A DNA stretch of 64,000 nucleotides. Source: Nonomuraea basaltis (GTDB lineage Bacteria > Actinomycetota > Actinomycetes > Streptosporangiales > Streptosporangiaceae). Shown one piece after another: positions 25,968 to 34,639 of the stretch (within the stretch, counting starts at the first letter, position 1; every line of letters starts with the position of its first letter). The translations under genes were made by a program, and so were the position numbers. The DNA is taken from contig NZ_VCJS01000030.1 in the NCBI RefSeq assembly GCF_005893125.1, positions 24,473-88,472 of the forward strand. Direction: 5' to 3'. The notes below the pieces were generated by a model. The model saw nothing but the letters and a program-made list of their open reading frames with translations, ran no database searches and was not told the origin of the DNA.

Positions 25968-26140
25968 ACGCGGGGACATGGACGCCGATGCCTGCGCCGT
26001 CGTAGCCGCCATCGGCCAGGGTGGGCAGGCCGCGGGCGGCGGCGTACAGCGCGCCCAGCACGTGTGCGCGGGCGGCGGTCAGGTCACCGAGCCCGGTTCG
26101 ACATCGGCGATCCACACGGGCAGCCCGCTGGGTGCCAGGT
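25968..26140 (-). pseudogene. IS5-like transposase fragment
   Basis: On the minus strand GLPVWIADVEPGS is followed, after a shift in frame near 26085, by DLTAARAHVLGALYAAARGL and PTLADGGYDGAGIGVHVP. This is the DDE-domain core of IS5-family transposases seen in streptomycetes. Four bases missing between PGSV and DLTAA explain the frameshift. Both ends of the gene are gone, and no terminal repeats are visible. Confidence 0.7.
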
Positions 26141-26183
26141 CCCCAATGAGCTTTCGTAGCCAGCAGGAAACACCGAACTGAGG

Positions 26184-26189
26184 GATAGT
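26184..26189 (+). promoter_or_regulatory. -10 element for a probable leaderless regulator gene
   Basis: GATAGT ends six bases before the ATG at 26196, and no separate ribosome-binding site is needed. The -35 region is weak. Confidence 0.35.
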
Positions 26190-26195
26190 CGGGAG

Positions 26196-28913
26196 ATGCC
26201 TACGACGGTGCTGGCCACCAAGGTGTTTGCGCCGGCAAGACGCCCTCAACTGGTTGCTCGGCCGCGGCTTATCGACCGGCTGGACGCTGCGCTGGATCCC
26301 GGCCGGAGGCTGACACTCATCTCGGCGCCCGCCGGCTTCGGCAAGACGACGTTGGTCACCGACTGGATCGAGCACACCACGCGACGTCAGCTCGCGACGC
26401 GGGTCGCCTGGCTGTCGCTGGACGACGGCGACAACGACCTTCCGCGTCTGCTGACCCACCTCGTGGCCGCGTTGCAGGGGCTGGAGGAGGACCTCGGCTG
26501 CGAGGCGCTCGGCCTCCTCCACGGCACGCTCGCGCTCCCGGTCGAGGCGTCCCTGACCGCACTGATCAACGACGTGGCGCAGACCGCCGGGCAGATCGTG
26601 CTCGTGCTCGACGACTACCACGTGATCGACGCCCAGCCGGTGCACGAGGCGATGACGTTCCTGCTCGACCATCTGCCCCCGCAACTGCACCTGGTGGTCG
26701 CGAGCCGCTCGGATCCGCCGCTACCACTGTCCCGCCTGCGGACCCGTGACGAGTTGGTCGAGCTGCGCGCCGCCGACCTGCGCTTCACACCGGACGAGGC
26801 GATGAGCTTCCTCAACCAGGTCATGGGCCTCGGCCTCTCCACCCCGGACGTCGACGCACTCGAGACCCGCACCGAAGGCTGGATCGCCGGACTCCAGCTG
26901 GTCGCCCTCTCGCTGCGCGGCCATGTCGACGTCTCCGGATTCATCGGAGCGTTCACCGGCAGCAACCGCTTCGTCCTGGACTACCTCGTCGACGAGGTGC
27001 TGCAGCACCAGCCCTCGCACGTCCGCGCGTTCTTGCTGCACACCGCCGTCCTCGACCGCCTCGCCGCGCCGCTGTGCGACGCCGTCACCGTACGGACCGA
27101 CAGTGCCGCGATGCTGGAGAACCTCGATCGCGGCAACCTCTTCGTCATCGCCCTCGACGACCAACGGGAGTGGTCCCGCTACCACCACCTGTTCGCCGAC
27201 ATGCTCCGCGCGCGCCTGCGCAGCGAGGAACCCGAACTGATCCCGGTGCTGCACAGGCGCGCGAGCGACTGGTACGAGCGCCATGATCTCGCCGAGGACG
27301 CCGTGCGGCACGCCCTGGCTGCCCAGGACTTCGATCACGCGGCCCACCTGATGGAGCTGGCCCTGCCCGCGATGCGCCGCAACCGGCAGGACACGATGCT
27401 CCTCGGCTGGCTCGCCGCACTCCCCGACGACGTGGTCCGGCGCAGCGCCGTACTCAGCGTCTTCTACGGCTGGCGGCTGATGGTCTCGGGTGACCTCGAC
27501 GCGGTCGAAGACCGCCTGGACGACGCCGAACGGGCACTCGCCGCCGGCAGTACCCCGGACGCCGACAACGAGGAGCTCCGCACCCTTCCGATGACCCTGG
27601 CCATCTACCGCGCCTCGCTCGCGCAAGCCCGCGGCGACGCAGCAGGTACGGCGCAGCACGCGCAGCGAGCGCTCGAGATGGCCGGGCCGGGCGCCCACCT
27701 CTCCCGTGGTGCCGCCGCGGGGTTCCTCGGGCTCGCAGCTTGGGCGAACGGCGAGATCGAGCCAGGGCTGCGGACGTTCTCCGAGGCTGTGCGGAGCCTG
27801 CGCGCTGCCGGGAATCTTGCCGACGCGCTGAGCGGCACGATCGTCCTGGCGGACATGTGGCTCGCGGCTGGACGACCTGACCGGGCACGCGGGCTTTACG
27901 AGGCTGCGTTGCGAGAGGCCACTGCCCACGGCGACGCCGACGGCACAGCCCTGCCGCTCCCGACAGCGGACCTCCATGTCGGTCTGAGCGAGCTCGACCG
28001 TGAGCTGGGCAACCTCGCAGGCGCGACCCAACACCTCGAGACCGCCAAGGCGCTCGGGGAGCGGGCCGAGATGACGGAGAACCGGCACCGGTGGTTCCTG
28101 GCGATGGCGCGGATCCGGGAAGCGGACGGCGACCCGGACGGAGCCATCTCCCTACTGGACCAGGCTGAGCGGCTCTACGTGCGCGGCTTCTTCCCCGACG
28201 TACGGCCGATCGCGGCGATGAGGGCGCGCATCCGGATCACCCAGGGCAAGCTCTCGGAGGCTGCCGACTGGGCCCGCGAACGCGGCCTGCCCGCCATGGA
28301 CGACCTCAGCTACCTCCGCGAGTTCGACCACCTCACTCTGGTGCGGCTGCTGATCGCGCAGCACCGCAGCCACCCGGACGCCGGCACCATCCGCGAGGCG
28401 GTCGGCTTGTTGGGCCGGCTGCACGAGGCCGCCACACAGTCCGCACGATCGGGGAGTCTCCTCGAGATCGCCATGCTGCAAGCGCTCGCACACCAGGCCC
28501 AGGGCGACCTGGCCCGCGCGCTCGACGCGCTGGAGCGAGCCCTGGGCCAGACACCCGAACCGGGGGGCTACGGCCGGCTTCTCCTCGATGAGGGTGAGCC
28601 CATGGTCTCGCTGCTGCACGCCGCCGACGAACGCGGCCGGCTCGGCGATCATGCTCGTCGCATGCTCCGCGCCCGCACGCCGAGCGAAGACGCCTCGGAC
28701 CAGGTGACACCACCGTCGGCAGTGGGGTTGAGCGAGCGCGAGCTGCAGGTGCTCAGACTGCTCAACAGCACCCTCAGCGGGCCGGAGATCGCCCGCGAGC
28801 TATTCGTCTCGCTCAACACCTTTCGCAGCCACACCAAGCACATCTTCACCAAGCTCGACGTCAACAGCCGCCCGGCGGCTGTGAGCCGCGCCCGGGAGCG
28901 TGGCCTGCTCTAG
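26196..28913 (+). CDS. large ATP-binding LuxR regulator (MalT/LAL type)
   Basis: The 905-residue protein starts with an STAND NTPase: Walker A SAPAGFGKTTL (about 43-53), then VLVLDDYHVIDAQPVHEA (Walker B) and sensor VVASRSDPPLPLSRLRTRDE. About 450 residues of TPR-like helices follow. It ends in a LuxR helix-turn-helix (LSERELQVLRLLNSTLSGPE, LFVSLNTFRSHTKHIFTKL). It is a signal-integrating transcription activator that oligomerises on ATP and ligand binding. It precedes a cassette of membrane-protein genes read in the same direction after a hairpin; these are its likeliest targets by position only. Confidence 0.93.
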   Translation: MPTTVLATKVFAPARRPQLVARPRLIDRLDAALDPGRRLTLISAPAGFGKTTLVTDWIEHTTRRQLATRVAWLSLDDGDNDLPRLLTHLVAALQGLEEDLGCEALGLLHGTLALPVEASLTALINDVAQTAGQIVLVLDDYHVIDAQPVHEAMTFLLDHLPPQLHLVVASRSDPPLPLSRLRTRDELVELRAADLRFTPDEAMSFLNQVMGLGLSTPDVDALETRTEGWIAGLQLVALSLRGHVDVSGFIGAFTGSNRFVLDYLVDEVLQHQPSHVRAFLLHTAVLDRLAAPLCDAVTVRTDSAAMLENLDRGNLFVIALDDQREWSRYHHLFADMLRARLRSEEPELIPVLHRRASDWYERHDLAEDAVRHALAAQDFDHAAHLMELALPAMRRNRQDTMLLGWLAALPDDVVRRSAVLSVFYGWRLMVSGDLDAVEDRLDDAERALAAGSTPDADNEELRTLPMTLAIYRASLAQARGDAAGTAQHAQRALEMAGPGAHLSRGAAAGFLGLAAWANGEIEPGLRTFSEAVRSLRAAGNLADALSGTIVLADMWLAAGRPDRARGLYEAALREATAHGDADGTALPLPTADLHVGLSELDRELGNLAGATQHLETAKALGERAEMTENRHRWFLAMARIREADGDPDGAISLLDQAERLYVRGFFPDVRPIAAMRARIRITQGKLSEAADWARERGLPAMDDLSYLREFDHLTLVRLLIAQHRSHPDAGTIREAVGLLGRLHEAATQSARSGSLLEIAMLQALAHQAQGDLARALDALERALGQTPEPGGYGRLLLDEGEPMVSLLHAADERGRLGDHARRMLRARTPSEDASDQVTPPSAVGLSERELQVLRLLNSTLSGPEIARELFVSLNTFRSHTKHIFTKLDVNSRPAAVSRARERGLL

Positions 28914-28914
28914 C

Positions 28915-28932
28915 CCGCCCGCCTCCGGGCGG
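28915..28932 (+). terminator. hairpin directly after the LuxR-type regulator gene
   Basis: CCGCCCG and CGGGCGG form a 7-bp stem on a CCTC loop, beginning two bases after the TAG stop. It is a probable terminator, though short. Confidence 0.5.
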
Positions 28933-29059
28933 CTCCGTCCTCCCGCCGCTCTCACCACGTCAATCACATCGTGTGGGGATGCCCGGTCACCACCTTGCTT
29001 CCTAGATTCCAAGTCATCCGCGGCACCTGGCCACGGCGACTCGAAGCGAGGGAAGCGTC

Positions 29060-29749
29060 ATGTCCGTTACCACCACCAGACTCACCCGTGCGGCCGGCCT
29101 GGCGGTCGTGGTGGCAGGTCTGCTGTACATCCTCATCCAGCTCATCCATCCCCACGAGGACGTCGCAACGGTCACTACGACCGCCTGGACCGTTACCGCG
29201 CTCCTGACCATGGCGATGTCCGTCCTGCTGCTGGTCGGGCTCACCGGGCTGTACCTCCGCCAGGTGACGGAGACCGGTGTGCTGGGCCTGGTCGGGTTCG
29301 TGCTGTTCGGAGCCTGTTTCGTGCTCACGTTTGCGGTCACCTTCGTCGAGGTGTTCGTCCTGCCGCCGCTCGCGGATCAGGCGCCCCAGTACGTCGATGA
29401 CTTCCTCGCGACCTTCACCGGCGCTGCCGTCACCGGCGGCGTCGGGCCCCTGCAGGTGGCCAATCTGGTGGCGGCGGTCGGCTACCTGCTCGGCGGTCTG
29501 CTGTTCGGTGTCGCGCTCTTCCGGGCCCGCATCCTCGCGCGGTGGGCTGCCCTGCTGCTCGCGGTCGGAGCCGTGGCCACACTCCTGGTGCCTCTTCTCC
29601 CGCACGCACTCGACCGGCTGCTCGCATTCCCCGTCGGACTGGCCCTGGCCGGCCTCGGGTACTCGCTCTGGCGCGAGCAGCGCGGCACCTCCCATGAGTC
29701 CGTGCAAAGCGTCCCCAGAGCGCGGGTCGACGCGGCCGGTGCCGAGTGA
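29060..29749 (+). CDS. multi-pass membrane protein, unknown function
   Basis: The 229-residue protein has about six hydrophobic helices, including GLAVVVAGLLYILIQLI, TALLTMAMSVLLLVGLTGLY and VANLVAAVGYLLGGLLFGVA. A charged cytoplasmic tail follows. GAGGGAAG precedes the ATG. I do not recognise a named family. It leads a cassette of three coupled genes: its stop overlaps the GTG of the DUF2306-like gene. By position it may be under the control of the large LuxR-type regulator upstream. Confidence 0.75.
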   Translation: MSVTTTRLTRAAGLAVVVAGLLYILIQLIHPHEDVATVTTTAWTVTALLTMAMSVLLLVGLTGLYLRQVTETGVLGLVGFVLFGACFVLTFAVTFVEVFVLPPLADQAPQYVDDFLATFTGAAVTGGVGPLQVANLVAAVGYLLGGLLFGVALFRARILARWAALLLAVGAVATLLVPLLPHALDRLLAFPVGLALAGLGYSLWREQRGTSHESVQSVPRARVDAAGAE

Positions 29750-30486
29750 CGTCCCGAACCGCGTCCTTCGCGGGACACCGACCCGAGCACGGTCCAACCT
29801 CTGGCAAGAAGATGGCTCCGGCCCAGTCTTTGCGGCCGGGCCGGCGCCGCGTGTCGACCTGGCGGGCACCTGCCGCGCTGGTCGCGCTCAGCCTGGTCCC
29901 GATCCTGGCCGGCTCGGCACGACTCGTCGAACTGTCGGGCGGCCCGCATCTGCTGCCTCCCCGTGTCAACGACCCCTCACCCGTGCCGCTGGTCGCGCAC
30001 ATCGTCAGCGTCATCGTGTACGCCGTCCTCGGCGCCCTCCAGTTCTCCGCCGGGCTCCGCCGCCGCAGAGCCGGCTGGCACCTGGCCTCCGGACGCCTCC
30101 TCGTCCTCGCCGGCATGGTCGTTGCGCTGTCCGCGCTGTGGTTGACGCTGTTCTATCCCCGCGCTGAAGGCGGTGACCTGCTCTTCGCGTTCCGGCTGCT
30201 GGCCGGATCGGGCATGGCCACGAGCCTCGTCCTCGGCGTCCTCGCCATCAGGCGGCGCGACGTCGCCCGGCACCGCGCGTGGATGACCCGCGCCTACGCC
30301 CTCGCCCTGGGCGCCGGCACCCAGGTGTTCACCCTCGGCATCGGGGAGACGATCCTCGGGGCGAGCGACCTCAGCGAGGCACTTCTGCAGGGCGCGGGCT
30401 GGACGATCAACCTTGCCGTCGCCGAGTGGTTCATCCGTCGGCAGCCGGCCCGCCGGTCCGCAAATCCGGTCGTGAAGTCCCGATGA
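29746..30486 (+). CDS. DUF2306-like membrane protein
   Basis: The 246-residue protein begins with a GTG that overlaps the previous stop; an alternative ATG at 29812 would remove a 22-residue polar leader. Six to seven helices carry conserved polar residues in membrane positions: HIVSVIVYAVLGALQFSAGL, WHLASGRLLVLAGMV and RHRAWMTRAYALALGAGTQ. His, Gln, Arg and Trp at these places are the DUF2306 pattern. Function of this family is unknown. Its stop overlaps the ATG of the next small gene. Confidence 0.72.
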   Translation: MTSRTASFAGHRPEHGPTSGKKMAPAQSLRPGRRRVSTWRAPAALVALSLVPILAGSARLVELSGGPHLLPPRVNDPSPVPLVAHIVSVIVYAVLGALQFSAGLRRRRAGWHLASGRLLVLAGMVVALSALWLTLFYPRAEGGDLLFAFRLLAGSGMATSLVLGVLAIRRRDVARHRAWMTRAYALALGAGTQVFTLGIGETILGASDLSEALLQGAGWTINLAVAEWFIRRQPARRSANPVVKSR

Positions 30487-30722
30487 GCGACCAGGGCAGC
30501 AGAGGACAGGCGCCCGCCCGCTACGAGCTCCGGATCGACGGACACCTCGACGACCACTGGACCGCATGGTTCGACGATCTGACCCTCACCCACGAGAACG
30601 ACGGGACGACCACCCTGCGCGGTCTCGTACCCGACCAAGCAGCACTCCACGGCCTGCTCGCCAAGGTGCGCGACCTCGGCGCCACGTTGATCTCGGTGGA
30701 GGTCGTCGACGCACCTGACTGA
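30483..30722 (+). CDS. small cytoplasmic protein, unknown function
   Basis: The 79-residue soluble protein has the conserved-looking core YELRIDGHLDDHWTAWFDDL, then TTLRGLVPDQAALHGLLAKV and a final strand VEVVDAPD. Short proteins of this pattern are common beside regulators and membrane genes in actinomycetes, but I know no assigned function. The ATG overlaps the stop of the DUF2306-like gene (ATGA), so it is made together with it. Confidence 0.75.
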   Translation: MSDQGSRGQAPARYELRIDGHLDDHWTAWFDDLTLTHENDGTTTLRGLVPDQAALHGLLAKVRDLGATLISVEVVDAPD

Positions 30723-30792
30723 GTCCTCGTTCCACAAGCCCCCCGGCCGCCGGCCGGGAGCCGTCAACCATCGAAATCCGTTGGAGAAAGCC

Positions 30793-31422
30793 ATGTCCCA
30801 TCCCGTCCCTACGACGCTCTATCGCATCGCCGCAGCCGCTGGCTGCGGAAGCGCCGTCGTCCTGCTCATCAATGCCGCCAAGCGCGCAGAGGTCATCCCG
30901 ACCTCTGCCCTCACCCAACTGGTCGCCCCGCTCGCCCAGATTCTGGCGCTGGCCCTTGTCACCGCCCTCTACCTCGCCTTCGGTCGCCGCGCCGGCACCT
31001 TCGGCCTGGTCGCCTTCCTGCTGAACGCATTCGCCCTGTCCGCGCTGGTCGGCGTGGAGTTCGTCATCAATCTCGTCTTCAACGACCTCCCGGACCACAC
31101 GATTGATGCGCTCCTCGACGGCACGCTCGGCATCGCACTGACCGCGGCATCCATCCTGTTCCTCTTGGGAACCCTTGCCTTCGTCGCGGCCATGCTCCGG
31201 TCCCGCGAGGTCCCCACCACACCGCTGGTCCTGTACGCCGTCGGCGCTGTACCCGTGTCGCTGCGAGCCTTCGTGCCCGAGGCGGCGCTGGACCTCGGAC
31301 TCGTCACCCTGGCCGTGGGAATCGGCTGGCTCGCGATCTGGCTGTTCGGCCGCTCCAGCCGCATCGTCACGTGGGCACACCCCGCAGTCGCCGACGAACC
31401 GCTGGTCGGGGCGAACCACTGA
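30793..31422 (+). CDS. multi-pass membrane protein (DUF4386-like)
   Basis: The 209-residue protein has six hydrophobic helices, for example CGSAVVLLINAAKRAEVIPT, LVAPLAQILALALVTALYLA and AASILFLLGTLAFVAAMLRS. The loops are short and the layout resembles DUF4386 proteins, though the assignment is tentative. GGAG precedes the ATG at 30793; a TTG twelve bases earlier is in frame but poorly placed. It is 70 bases after the preceding coupled trio and convergent with the MarR gene. Confidence 0.7.
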   Translation: MSHPVPTTLYRIAAAAGCGSAVVLLINAAKRAEVIPTSALTQLVAPLAQILALALVTALYLAFGRRAGTFGLVAFLLNAFALSALVGVEFVINLVFNDLPDHTIDALLDGTLGIALTAASILFLLGTLAFVAAMLRSREVPTTPLVLYAVGAVPVSLRAFVPEAALDLGLVTLAVGIGWLAIWLFGRSSRIVTWAHPAVADEPLVGANH

Positions 31423-31477
31423 TGTGGCCGTGGCGTAGCTCCTGAACACGCCTGGATCTGGTCGACGTGGTTACGGC

Positions 31478-32098
31478 TCAGTCCCGGCGCCGTACCTCGA
31501 GGTGCGGCGCCGAGTCGAGCAGCTTGCCCAGAGCCGAGGTGAGGGCAGCGCGCTCTTCGGGTGTCAGGAGCTCCGCCCACATGCGTTCGCGGATGTTGTG
31601 CTCGTGGTAGGTGTCCGCGATGGCTTTCTGCCCTGCTTTGGTGAGGGCGAAGGCGACCGCGCGACCGTCGTGCGGCGACTTGGTACGGCGGAGCAGGCCT
31701 TCGCGCTCAAGGGTGTTGGCCTGGCTCGACGCGGCCTGGCGACTCATGCCCGCGATCCGAGCGGCATCCTTGGCGTCCATCGTGCCCACGATCCACAGAG
31801 CAAACATCAACCGGAAACCGGCCCAGCTCCAGCCATGCGGTCTGTGCACGGACGATTCGAGGTCGTAAACGACGGTGCTCGCCGCACGGTGCAGGGTCAG
31901 GACGAGTGCAGCAGCTTCGGTGTCAACCGGAGGCTCCAGTTGGCCGGCGCGGTCGAGGGCGAACCTCACGAACGACTGGAAGTCGAGGTCGTCGATCGGC
32001 GGCGGCGACTCGCTCTTGTCCGTGGTCATGGGATCAGCTTGCCAGCACTGCAAACCTTCGCAGGCGTCACCCGTCACCTTGCTCGGTTGCGCGATCAT
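31478..32098 (-). CDS. MarR family transcriptional regulator
   Basis: The protein has a MarR winged helix: GFRLMFALWIVGTMDAKDAA, IAGMSRQAASSQANTLEREG and LLRRTKSPHDGRAVAFALTKAG. The upstream YczE-like gene ends at 32095, so the ATG at 32098 makes an ATGA overlap and gives 206 residues. An ATG at 32029 (MTTDKSESPP) would give 183 residues, nearer the family norm. The coupled membrane gene is a probable target. Ligand unknown. Confidence 0.86.
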   Translation of the reverse strand: MIAQPSKVTGDACEGLQCWQADPMTTDKSESPPPIDDLDFQSFVRFALDRAGQLEPPVDTEAAALVLTLHRAASTVVYDLESSVHRPHGWSWAGFRLMFALWIVGTMDAKDAARIAGMSRQAASSQANTLEREGLLRRTKSPHDGRAVAFALTKAGQKAIADTYHEHNIRERMWAELLTPEERAALTSALGKLLDSAPHLEVRRRD

Positions 32099-32739
32099 GG
32101 CGCCCGCGGAACGGGTCTGGTCTCTGCCAGTGGTTGGAGGCCCAGGAATCTGAATGCCAGCGCCACCATGGGGCCGGCCGCTACCACGAACAGCAACGTC
32201 CCCACACCAGCCGGGCCCCCGAGCGACCAGCCGATCACGAGTCCGATTCCCTCCGACAGAACGCGAGCACCACCGACACCCAGCGGGAGCCGGAGATGGA
32301 TGGCGAGCATGAGGCCGTCACGTGGTCCCGAACCGAGATGTGCTCCGACGTAGATCGCGCACCCGATCGCGAAGACCGCGATGCCGACAACCAGCACTCC
32401 CAGCCGCTCGGCCACACTGGCGGTCCCCATCGACGCGAGCACCGGGGTCGCGAGCAAGAGGTTGAGACAGGTCCCGATTACCAGCACGTTGAGGATCGTG
32501 CCGATGCCGGGAAAGAGGCCGAGAGCGGCGACGATCGCGACAAGGAGGCTGCCGATCGCGATGGAGGCCGTGCCGATGCCGATGCCGAGGCGCTGCGCCA
32601 ATGCGATGTGCAGGACCTCCCAGCTGGCGACACCAAGATTGGCGCGGATGGTCAGCCAGATCCCCGCCGACGTCACGATCAGGCCGAGCAGGAGCTGGAC
32701 CACCCGCCCCGGCACGGTGGTCGGCCAGGTCACGCTCAC
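32095..32739 (-). CDS. YczE/YitT-type membrane protein
   Basis: The roughly 214-residue protein from a GTG at 32739 (another in-frame GTG lies at 32733) has five to six helices. Signature segments are GLIVTSAGIWLTIRANLGVA, VASWEVLHIALAQRLGIGIG and GAHLGSGPRDGLMLAIHLRL. The G-xGPRDGLM loop is characteristic of the YczE/YyaS/YitT family. The function of that family is poorly known; Bacillus YczE is linked to antibiotic synthesis. It overlaps the MarR gene by four bases, so regulator and membrane protein are made together. Confidence 0.8.
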   Translation of the reverse strand: MSVTWPTTVPGRVVQLLLGLIVTSAGIWLTIRANLGVASWEVLHIALAQRLGIGIGTASIAIGSLLVAIVAALGLFPGIGTILNVLVIGTCLNLLLATPVLASMGTASVAERLGVLVVGIAVFAIGCAIYVGAHLGSGPRDGLMLAIHLRLPLGVGGARVLSEGIGLVIGWSLGGPAGVGTLLFVVAAGPMVALAFRFLGLQPLAETRPVPRAP

Positions 32740-32907
32740 GCGTCGGTCTCGATGGTGGAGATCCCCGAGATGGCGGTCGGGTTCAGGCCGACCAAGCAGG
32801 CCGTGATCATGGTTTGCCTCCGGGGCGTCCGCACGTGCGCGGCCTGAAAGGGATCCGTTCGAGGATCGATGTCCATCTCGATTCTCGAAGCGCATGGTGG
32901 TCGTTGA

Positions 32908-32944
32908 CTTGGCCCGATGTGAACGACTCTTGGCGTAGTGCGAA
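32908..32944 (+). promoter_or_regulatory. tandem 16-bp direct repeats, candidate AraC sites before the GMC gene
   Basis: CTTGGCCCGATGTGAA (32908-32923) and CTTGGCGTAGTGCGAA (32929-32944) begin exactly 21 bp apart. They resemble the pair at 40604-40640 in front of the homogentisate operon. Two helical turns between same-direction half-sites is the usual AraC-family operator layout. The second copy ends 107 bases before the GMC start. Confidence 0.55.
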
Positions 32945-32973
32945 CAGTCCAAATGTGGCTCTTTCCGGCACTG

Positions 32974-33016
32974 TCTGAGCACTCTCAGAATGAGCGCAGG
33001 CTCGGTCGAACGACCG
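32974..33016. promoter_or_regulatory. two short palindromes in the GMC promoter region
   Basis: TCTGAG-CACT-CTCAGA (32974-32989) and CGGTCG-AA-CGACCG (33003-33016) are both perfect. They lie between the AraC-like repeats and the GMC start and may be additional operator sites. The remainder of 32740-32907 shows nothing I can identify. Confidence 0.35.
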
Positions 33017-33051
33017 GGCGCAGGCAAACGACCTGACCGGGAGAACTCGCC

Positions 33052-34587
33052 ATGACGCTGCAGGCCGATGTGATCGTTGTCGGAGCCGGCTCCGCGGGCG
33101 CCATCCTTGCTCGCCGACTCGTGGACGCGGGACGTGACGTGCTTCTGTTCGAGGCCGGTGGCGAGGATTCCAACCCTGCGCTCCACGATGTCCTCCGCCT
33201 CGCCGAGCTCTGGTTGAGCCCCCAGGACTGGGGCTACTACACCGTGCCCCAGAAGAATGCGGCGAACCGGTTGCTTCACCTTCCCCGCGGCAAGGTGCTG
33301 GGCGGGTCCCATGCGCTGAACGCCGCGATCTGGGTGCGGGGCTGCGACGAGGACTTCGCGCACTGGGAGAAGTTGGGAGCGAGCGGGTGGGGCTGGGCCG
33401 ATGTAGCGCCGGTCTTCGGCCGAATTGAGGCCTACGACGGCCAGCCGGCCGGTGCTCGCGGCACTTCCGGGCTCCTCGACGTGACCGTCGACTACCAGCT
33501 GGATCCCGTCCAGCAGTCGATCCTCGACGCCTCGGTGCAGGCGGGCCTTGCGGTCAATCCGGATTACAACTCCGGCACGCTGGACGGCGTCGCGAAGATG
33601 CAGTTCAACATTCGGGGGGCCGAGCGCTGGAACACCTACAAGGCCTACCTGAAGCCCGTACGGGACCGGAACAACCTCAAGATCGTCACCGGTGCCCGCG
33701 TGAATCGGCTGATCGTCGAGGACGGGGCCGTTGTCGGCGTCGAGGTCGACGTGGAGGGCATCGCCATGGAGGCATACGCCGCCGAGACGGTCCTGTGCGC
33801 CGGGGCCCTCGACTCTCCGCGCGTCCTGTTGCGCAGCGGAATCGGGCCGGCCGCGGAGCTTCGGGACCTGGGTGTCGACACGATCCTCGACCTGCCGGGC
33901 GTCGGACGCAACTTGCAGGACCATCTGCTGTCGCCCGTGATCTTCGAGACGACAGCGCGCGAAGTCGGTCCTCCGACCCCCGGTCTGGCGGCAGCCCAGA
34001 CCCATCATTTCTGGCGCAGCCGCGAGGGGTTGGACTCTCCCGACACCCAGCCGCTCAACTTCAGTGTGCCGATGTACTCCGAAGAATGGATGAGCGGCCC
34101 TGATTCGGGCTTCTCGCTCATGGCCGGCCTCGTCCGGCCGGAGAGCCGCGGCTCGGTCACGCTGACCGGACCGGGCGCCGATGACCCGATCGCCATCGAC
34201 CTCAACGTGTTCGACGTGGACAATGACCTCCAGACGCTCGTTGCCTCGCTGCGCAAGTGCCGCGAGATCGGTCAGCAGCCCGCTCTGGCCACCGAATGGG
34301 GTGCACGTGAGATCTACCCCGGCCCTGGCGTCGAGACCGACGAGGCGCTCGCCGACTATGCGCGCAGAACGGTGATCACCTACCACCACCAGTGCGGCAC
34401 GTGCGCCATGGGCACGGGACCTGATGCGGTGGTTGACCCCGCTACCCTGCGGGTCCACGGGTTGCGCGGGCTTCGCGTCGCGGACGCGTCGGTGTTCCCC
34501 CGGATCACCAGCGGCAACACCAATGCGCCTGCCTGCCTGGTGGGTGAGCGCGCCGCCGACTTCATCCTCGCCGAGGAAGCCGGCTGA
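33052..34587 (+). CDS. GMC-family FAD-dependent oxidoreductase (alcohol oxidase/dehydrogenase)
   Basis: The 511-residue protein has the ADP-binding N-terminus DVIVVGAGSAGAILARRL. The GMC signatures are PRGKVLGGSHALNAAIWVRG and GALDSPRVLLRSGIGP. The active site holds His446 in YHHQCGTCAMG and an Asn in the C-terminal SGNTNAP. It oxidises a primary alcohol to an aldehyde via FAD; aryl-alcohol oxidases and choline dehydrogenases belong here. GGGAG precedes the ATG. Placed beside an aldehyde dehydrogenase and homogentisate genes, it may begin the pathway on an aryl-alkanol such as a hydroxyphenylethanol. That substrate is inference. AraC-like repeats precede it. Confidence 0.9.
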   Translation: MTLQADVIVVGAGSAGAILARRLVDAGRDVLLFEAGGEDSNPALHDVLRLAELWLSPQDWGYYTVPQKNAANRLLHLPRGKVLGGSHALNAAIWVRGCDEDFAHWEKLGASGWGWADVAPVFGRIEAYDGQPAGARGTSGLLDVTVDYQLDPVQQSILDASVQAGLAVNPDYNSGTLDGVAKMQFNIRGAERWNTYKAYLKPVRDRNNLKIVTGARVNRLIVEDGAVVGVEVDVEGIAMEAYAAETVLCAGALDSPRVLLRSGIGPAAELRDLGVDTILDLPGVGRNLQDHLLSPVIFETTAREVGPPTPGLAAAQTHHFWRSREGLDSPDTQPLNFSVPMYSEEWMSGPDSGFSLMAGLVRPESRGSVTLTGPGADDPIAIDLNVFDVDNDLQTLVASLRKCREIGQQPALATEWGAREIYPGPGVETDEALADYARRTVITYHHQCGTCAMGTGPDAVVDPATLRVHGLRGLRVADASVFPRITSGNTNAPACLVGERAADFILAEEAG

Positions 34588-34609
34588 GACAGGCCGGGCC
34601 CGCCAGAGT

Positions 34610-34639
34610 CAGCCACCTGGAGCTTCGGTCAGGTGGCTG
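34610..34639. terminator. bidirectional terminator between GMC and AraC genes
   Basis: CAGCCACCTG and CAGGTGGCTG form a perfect 10-bp stem around a ten-base loop, between the convergent genes and overlapping the AraC stop codon. Confidence 0.65.

Noticed and set aside
33052..34587. GMC gene as choline dehydrogenase (betA)
   Set aside because: The fold fits but the neighbours are aromatic catabolic genes with no betaine genes or glycine-betaine transporter, so I kept a general GMC alcohol oxidase/dehydrogenase call.
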